Assembly: GCF_051020955.1 (NCBI RefSeq)
Contig: NW_027476113.1
Span: forward strand, 186,001-250,000
DNA length: 64,000 bases
Source: Megalopta genalis
Taxonomy: Eukaryota > Arthropoda > Insecta > Hymenoptera > Halictidae
Direction: 5' to 3'
Below, piece after piece: positions 57,751 to 64,000 of this stretch (the first letter of the stretch is position 1; every line of letters begins with the position of its first letter). The notes under the pieces were generated by a model. It worked only from the letters and a program-made list of their open reading frames with translations. It was not told where the DNA came from and ran no database searches. The position numbers and the translations under genes were made by a program.

Positions 57751-59048
57751 GGACAAATGAACAAATGTACAAATGAACAAATGAACAAATGAACAAATGA
57801 ACAAATGAACAAATGAACAAATGAACAAATGAACAAATGAACAAATGAACAAATGAACAAATGAACAAATGAACAAATGAACAAATGAACAAATGAACAA
57901 ATGAACAAATGAACAAATGAATAAATGAACAAATGAACAAATGAACAAATGAACAAATGAACAAATGAACAAATGAACAAATGAACAAATGAACAAATGA
58001 ACAAATGAACAAATGAACGAATGAACAAATGTACAAATGAACAAATGAACAAATGAACAAGTGAACAAATGAACAAATGAAAAAATGAAAAAATGAACTA
58101 ATGAAGAAATGAAGAAATGAACAAATGAACAAATGAACAAACGAACAAATGAGCAAACGAACAAATGAACAAACGAACAAACGAACAAACGAACAAATGA
58201 ACAAATGAACAAATGTACAAATGAACAAATGAACAAATGAACAAATGAACAAATGAACAAATGAACAAATGAACAAATGAACAAATGAACAAAGGAACAA
58301 ACGAACAAACGAACAAATGAACAAATGATCAAATGAACAAATGAACAAATGAACGAATGAACGACTGAACAAATAACCAAATGAACAAATGAACAAATGA
58401 ACAAATGAACAAATGAACAAATGAACAAATGAACAAATGAACAAATGAACAAATGAACAAATGAGCAAATGAACAAATGAACAAATGAACATATGAACAT
58501 ATGAACAAATGAACAAATGAACAAATGAGCAAACGAACAAATGAACAAACGAACAAACGAACAAATGAACAAATGAACAAATGAACAAATGAACAAATGA
58601 ACAAATGAACAAATGAACAAATGAACAAATGAGCAAATGAACAAATGAACAAATGAACAAATGATCAAATGAACAAATGAACAAATGAACGAATGAACGA
58701 ATGAACAAATAACCAAATGAACAAATGAACAAATGAACAAATGAACAAATGAACAAATGAACAAATGAACAAATGAACAAATGAACAAATGAGCAAAGGA
58801 ACAAATGAACAAACGAACAAACGAGCAAACGAACAAACGAACAAACGAACAAATGAACAAACGAACAAATGAACAAAATGAGCAAACGAACAAATGAGCA
58901 AATGAACAAATGAAGAAATGAACAAATGAAGAAATGAACAAATGAACAAATGAACAAATGAACAAATGAACAAATGAACAAATGAACAAATGAACAAATG
59001 AACAAATGAACAAATGAACAAATGAACAAATGAACAAACGAACAAATG

Positions 59049-59416
59049 AACAAACGAACAAACGAACAAACGAACAAACGAACAAACGAACAAACGAACA
59101 AACGAACAAACGAACAAACGAACAAACGAACAAACGAACAAACGAACAAACGAACAAACGAACAAACGAACAAACGAACAAACGAACAAACGAACAAACG
59201 AACAAACGAACAAACGAACAAACGAACAAACGAACAAACGAACAAACGAACAAACGAACAAACGAACAAACGAACAAACGAACAAACGAACAAACGAACA
59301 AACGAACAAACGAACAAACGAACAAACGAACAAACGAACAAACGAACAAACGAACAAACGAACAAACGAACAAACGAACAAACGAACAAACGAACAAACG
59401 AACAAACGAACAAACG
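59049..59416. repeat. Long CpG-unit run, 46 units
   Basis: Same length as the run at 54,110, with one fewer CG/TG alternation at the left edge. Confidence 0.92.
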
Positions 59417-60039
59417 AACAAATGAACAAATGAACAAATGAACAAATGAACAAATGAACAAATGAACAAATGAACAAATGAACAAATGAACAAATGAACA
59501 AATGAACAAATGAACAAATGAACAAATGAACAAATGAACAAATGAACAAATGAACAAATGAACAAATGAACAAATGAACAAATGAACAAATGAACAAATG
59601 AACAAATGAACAAATGAACAAATGAACAAATGAACAAATGAACAAATGAACAAATGAACAAATGAACAAATGAACAAATGAGCAAATGAACAAATGAACA
59701 AATGAACATATGAACAAATGAACAAATGAACAAATGAACATATGAACAAATGATCAAATGAACAAATGAACAAATGAACAAATGAACAAATGAACAAATG
59801 AACAAATGAACAAATGAACAAATGAACAAATGAACAAATGAACAAATGAACAAATGAACAAATGAACAAATGAACAAATGAACAAATGAACAAATGAACA
59901 AACGAACAAACGAACAAACGAACAAATGAACAAATGATCAAATGAACAAATGAACAAATGAACGAATGAACGAATGAACAAATAACCAAATGAACAAATG
60001 AACAAATGAACAAATGAACAAATGAACAAATGAACAAAT

Positions 60040-60111
60040 GAACGCATGAACAGATGAGCGAATAGCCAAATGAACGAATGAACAGATGAGCGAATAGACA
60101 ATCGCACAAAT
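60040..60111. repeat. Cassette A, copy 15 (short form)
   Basis: Duplicate of copy 13 at 4,939 bp. Confidence 0.9.
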
Positions 60112-60335
60112 GAACAAATGAACAAATGAACAAATGAACAAATGAACAAATGAACAAATGAACAAATGAACAAATGAACAAATGAACAAACGAACAAACG
60201 AACAAACGAACAAATGAACAAATGAACAAATGATCAAATGAACAAATGAACAAATGAACGAATGAACGAATGAACAAATAACCAAATGAACAAATGAACA
60301 AATGAACAAATGAACAAATGTACAAATGAACAAAT

Positions 60336-60611
60336 GAACGAATGAACAGATGAGCGAATAGCCAAATGAACGAATGAACAGATGAGCGAATAGACAATCG
60401 CACAAATGAACAAATGAACAAATGAACAAATGAACAAATGAGCAATATGAGCAAAATGAACAAATGAACAAATGAACGAATGAACAAATGAGCGAATGAA
60501 CAAATGAGCGAATGAACAAATGAGCGAATGAACAAATGAGCGAATAGACAATCGCACAAATGAGCAATATGAGCAAAATGAACAAATGAACGTATGAACA
60601 AATGAGCGAAT
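60336..60611. repeat. Cassette A, copy 16
   Basis: Duplicate of copy 14 at 4,939 bp, including the GAACGTAT unit. Confidence 0.9.
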
Positions 60612-60851
60612 GAACAAATGAACAAATGAACAAATGAACAAATGAACAAATGAACAAATGAACAAATGAACAAATGAACAAATGAACAAATGAACAAATG
60701 AGCAAATGAACAAATGAACAAATGAACATATGAACAAATAAACAAATGAACAAATGAACAAATGAACAAATGAACAAATGAACAAATGAACAAATGAGCA
60801 AATGAACAAATGAACAAATGAACATATGAACAAATGAACAAATGAACAAAT

Positions 60852-60979
60852 GAAGAAATACACAAGTGAACAAATGAACAAGTGAACAAATGAACAAATG
60901 AACAAGTGAACAAATGAACAAGAGAACGAGTGAACAAATGAACAACTGAACAAATGAACAAATGAACAATTGTACAAAT
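60852..60979. repeat. Cassette C, copy 17
   Basis: Duplicate of copy 16 with the CAATTGTAC ending. Confidence 0.9.
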
Positions 60980-61685
60980 GAACAAATGAACAAATGAACA
61001 AATGAACAAATGAACAAATGAACAAATCAACAAATCAACAAATGAACAAACGAACGAATGAACAAATGAACAAATGAACAAATGAACAAATGAACAAATG
61101 AACAAATGAACAAATGAACAAATGAACAAATGAACAAGTGAACAAATGAACAAATGAACAAATGAAAAAATGAACTAATGAACAAATCAAGAAATGAACA
61201 AATGAACAAATGAACAAATGAGCAAAATGAGCAAAAGGAACAAATGAACAAACGAACAAATGAACAAATGAACAAATGAACAAATGAACAAATGTACAAA
61301 TGAACAAATGAACAAATGAACAAATGAACAAATGAACAAATGAACAAATGAACAAATGAACAAATGAACAAATGAACAAATGAACAAATGAACAAATGAA
61401 CAAATGAACAAATGAACAAATGAACAAATGAACAAATGAACAAATGAACAAATGAACAAATGAACAAATGAACAAATGAACAAATGAACAAAGGAACAAA
61501 TGAACAAATGAACAAATGAACAAATGAACAAATGAACAAATGAACAAATGAACAAATGAACAAAGGAACAAATGAACAAATGAACAAATGAACAAATGAA
61601 CAAATGAACAAATGAACAAATGAACAAATGAACAAATGAACAAATGAACAAATGAACAAATGAACAAATGAACAAATGAACAAAT

Positions 61686-62537
61686 GAGCAAAATGAGCAA
61701 AAGGAACAAATGAACAAACGGACAAATGAACAAATGAACAAATGAACAAATGAACAAATGTACAAATGAACAAATGAACAAATGAACAAATGAACAAATG
61801 AACAAATGAACAAATGAACAAATGAACAAATGAACAAATGAACAAATGAACAAATGAACAAATGAACAAATGAACAAATGAACAAATGAACAAATGAACA
61901 AATGAACAAATGAACAAATGAACAAATGAACAAATGAACAAATGAACAAATGAACAAAGGAACAAATGAACAAATGAACAAATGAACAAATGAACAAATG
62001 AACAAATGAACAAATGGACAAATGAACAAATGTACAAATGAACAAATGAACAAATGAACAAATGAACAAATGTACAACTGAACAAATGTACAACTGAACA
62101 AATGAACAAATGAGCAAAATGAGCAAAAGGAACAAATGAACAAACGGACAAATGAACAAATGAACAAATGAACAAATGAACAAATGTACAAATGAACAAA
62201 TGAACAAATGAACAAATGAACAAATGAACAAATGAACAAATGAACAAATGAACAAATGAACAAATGAACAAATGAACAAATGAACAAATGAACAAATGAA
62301 CAAATGAACAAATGAACAAATGAACAAATGAACAAATGAACAAATGAACAAATGAACAAATGAACAAATGAACAAATGAACAAAGGAACAAATGAACAAA
62401 TGAACAAATGAACAAATGAACAAATGAACAAATGAACAAATGGACAAATGGACAAATGAACAAATGTACAAATGAACAAATGAACAAATGAACAAATGAA
62501 CAAATGTACAACTGAACAAATGTACAACTGAACAAAT
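61686..62537. repeat. 426-bp tandem duplication, second locus
   Basis: The pair at 56,747 copied within the 4.94-kb duplication: 61,686-62,111 and 62,112-62,537. Both keep the one-versus-two GGAC difference. Confidence 0.9.
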
Positions 62538-62553
62538 GAACAAATGAACAAAT

Positions 62554-62689
62554 GAGCGAATAGGCAAATGAACGAATGAACAAATGAGCCAATAGACAAT
62601 CGCGCAAATGGACAAATGAACAAATGAACAAATGAGCGAATAGGCAAATGAACGAATGAACAAATGAGCCAATAGACAATCGCGCAAAT
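62554..62689. repeat. Cassette B, copy 9 (two full copies)
   Basis: Full cassettes at 62,554-62,609 and 62,634-62,689, duplicates of those at 57,615. Confidence 0.9.
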
Positions 62690-63428
62690 GGACAAATGAA
62701 CAAATGTACAAATGAACAAATGAACAAATGAACAAATGAACAAATGAACAAATGAACAAATGAACAAATGAACAAATGAACAAATGAACAAATGAACAAA
62801 TGAACAAATGAACAAATGAACAAATGAACAAATGAACAAATGAACAAATGAACAAATGAATAAATGAACAAATGAACAAATGAACAAATGAACAAATGAA
62901 CAAATGAACAAATGAACAAATGAACAAATGAACAAATGAACAAATGAACAAATGAACGAATGAACAAATGTACAAATGAACAAATGAACAAATGAACAAG
63001 TGAACAAATGAACAAATGAAAAAATGAAAAAATGAACTAATGAAGAAATGAAGAAATGAACAAATGAACAAATGAACAAACGAACAAATGAGCAAACGAA
63101 CAAATGAACAAACGAACAAACGAACAAACGAACAAATGAACAAATGAACAAATGTACAAATGAACAAATGAACAAATGAACAAATGAACAAATGAACAAA
63201 TGAACAAATGAACAAATGAACAAATGAACAAAGGAACAAACGAACAAACGAACAAATGAACAAATGATCAAATGAACAAATGAACAAATGAACGAATGAA
63301 CGACTGAACAAATAACCAAATGAACAAATGAACAAATGAACAAATGAACAAATGAACAAATGAACAAATGAACAAATGAACAAATGAACAAATGAACAAA
63401 TGAGCAAATGAACAAATGAACAAATGAA

Positions 63429-64000
63429 CATATGAACATATGAACAAATGAACAAATGAACAAATGAACAAATGAACAAATGAACAAATGAACAAGTGAA
63501 CAAATGAACATATGAACAAATGAACAAATGAACAAATGAACAAATGAACAAATGAACAAATGAACAAATGAACAAGTGAACAAATGAACAAATGAACAAA
63601 TGAACAAATTAACAAATGAACAAATGAACAAATGAACAAACGAACAAATGAACAAATGAACAAATGAACAAATGAACAAATGAACAAATGAACAAATGAA
63701 CAATTGTACAAATGAACAAATGAACAAATGTACAAATGAACAAATGAACAAATGAACAAATGAACAAATGAACAAATGAACAAATGAACGAATGAACGAA
63801 TGAACAAATGAACAAATGAACAAATGAACAAATGAACAAATGAACAAGTGAACAAATGAAAAAATGAACTAATGAACAAATGAACAAATGAACAAATGAG
63901 CAAAATGAGCAAACGAACAAACGAACAAATAAGCAAATGAACAAATGAACAAATGAACAAATGAAGAAATGAACAAATGAAGAAATGAAGAAATGAACAA
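63429..64000. repeat. CATATG/AAGTG module, copy 3, cut by window end
   Basis: Paired CATATG, AAGTG, CATATG, AAGTG, a rare AATTAAC unit (63,609), CAATTGTAC, GAACGAAT pair, GAAAAAATGAACTAATG (63,858) and GAGCAAAATGAGCAAACG. The order resembles 35,342-35,770, so the sequence beyond the 4.94-kb copy joins another part of the same repeat family. Confidence 0.75.

Larger units (their letters stand above)
53609..58518. repeat. 4.94-kb tandem duplication, left copy
   Basis: Repeated directly at 58,564-63,457. Anchors from 54,813 to 58,327 lie exactly 4,939 bp from their partners; anchors before the long CpG run lie 4,955 bp away. The only difference seen is one AACAAATG plus AACAAACG pair at about 54,100, absent from the right copy. 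The 4,955-bp period is 3 modulo 8, matching the eleven 9-bp units counted in it. Confidence 0.9.
58564..63457. repeat. 4.94-kb tandem duplication, right copy
   Basis: Repeats 53,609-58,518 in the same orientation. Between the copies, 58,518-58,564 holds a GAGC unit and three AACAAACG units. Similarity stops near 63,457, after a CATATG pair present in both copies. Confidence 0.9.
1..64000. repeat. Octanucleotide satellite array, unit AACAAATG
   Basis: Every part of the window reads as head-to-tail copies of AACAAATG, always in the same orientation, with no unique sequence between copies. The unit is 5 A, 1 C, 1 G, 1 T, so the + strand is about 62% A and 75% purine. Recurrent variant units are GAACAAAC, GAACGAAT, GAGCAAAT, GAACATAT, GAAGAAAT, GAACAAGT, GATCAAAT, GAACTAAT, GTACAAAT and GGACAAAT. 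The array has no flank on either side, so its true length exceeds 64 kb. No gene, tRNA, rRNA or transposable element can be supported. Long - strand frames exist only because the unit lacks a stop there in any frame. A eukaryotic heterochromatic satellite is the best inference; species and chromosomal position cannot be told. Confidence 0.97.

Noticed and set aside
88..62689. AGACAATCGC as a CENP-B box
   Set aside because: It lacks the TTCG and CGGG elements of the CENP-B box and is too short. Only a general binding-site idea is kept, as a hypothesis.
1..64000. CRISPR array
   Set aside because: Repeats are 8 bp and contiguous with no unique spacers, and there is no cas gene.
1..64000. Telomere repeat array
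   Set aside because: The unit is not G-rich on one strand and does not match telomere repeats known to me; cassette structure and multi-kb duplications are also not telomere-like. A subtelomeric location remains possible.
1..64000. Phased A-tract bent DNA
   Set aside because: The AAA tracts recur every 8 bp, out of step with the helical repeat of about 10.5 bp, and are only three bases long, so no strong sustained bend is expected.

Overview
The whole 64 kb window is one uninterrupted tandem array of an 8-bp unit, AACAAATG on the + strand (CATTTGTT on the - strand). I found no unique sequence, protein gene, RNA gene, transposon, CRISPR array or origin. The array runs off both ends of the window. 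An array this long, A-rich on one strand and built as a higher-order satellite points to eukaryotic heterochromatin, such as centromeric, subtelomeric or sex-chromosome satellite. Nothing here identifies the species.

The array is not monotonous. About 85-90% of units look canonical by eye. The rest are a small set of variants that recur in fixed combinations, here called cassettes. Type A (16 copies) is built round AGACAATCGC with GAGCAATATG. Type B (9 loci) carries GAGCGAATAGGC and usually AGACAATCGCGC. Type C (17 copies) runs GAAGAAATACACAAG, then usually AGAGAACGAG, AACTG, and always a final GTAC. There are also runs of the CpG-bearing unit AACAAACG, isolated GATC units, and 7-bp or 9-bp units that shift the register. 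The usual + strand order is: CpG run, GATC, GAACGAAT pair, AATAACC, GTAC, cassette A, canonical units, cassette C, canonical units, GAAAAAATGAACTAATG, GAGCAAAATGAGC, GTAC, canonical units, next CpG run. This composite unit recurs roughly every 3-4 kb.

Above that level lie multi-kb duplications. Positions 1-4,000 match 20,225-24,300. Positions 4,529-5,687 match 10,317-11,475. Positions 13,833-17,430 are repeated in tandem at 17,808-21,417. A segment of about 15-16 kb at 26.3-41.1 kb is repeated at 42.7-57.75 kb. Nested in or beside these are a 1,550-bp tandem duplication (41,107-44,206), a 426-bp tandem duplication (56,747-57,598) and a near-perfect 4.94-kb tandem duplication (53.6-63.46 kb). 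The nesting gives a relative order of events: about 16 kb first, then 426 bp, then 4.94 kb.

The - strand is open for up to 1,870 codons, but only because the 8-nt unit has no stop in any - strand frame, and all three frames read the same octapeptide HLFICSFV. These frames start at TTG and end only where a variant unit creates a stop. I treat them as artefacts of the repeat, and no CDS is annotated.
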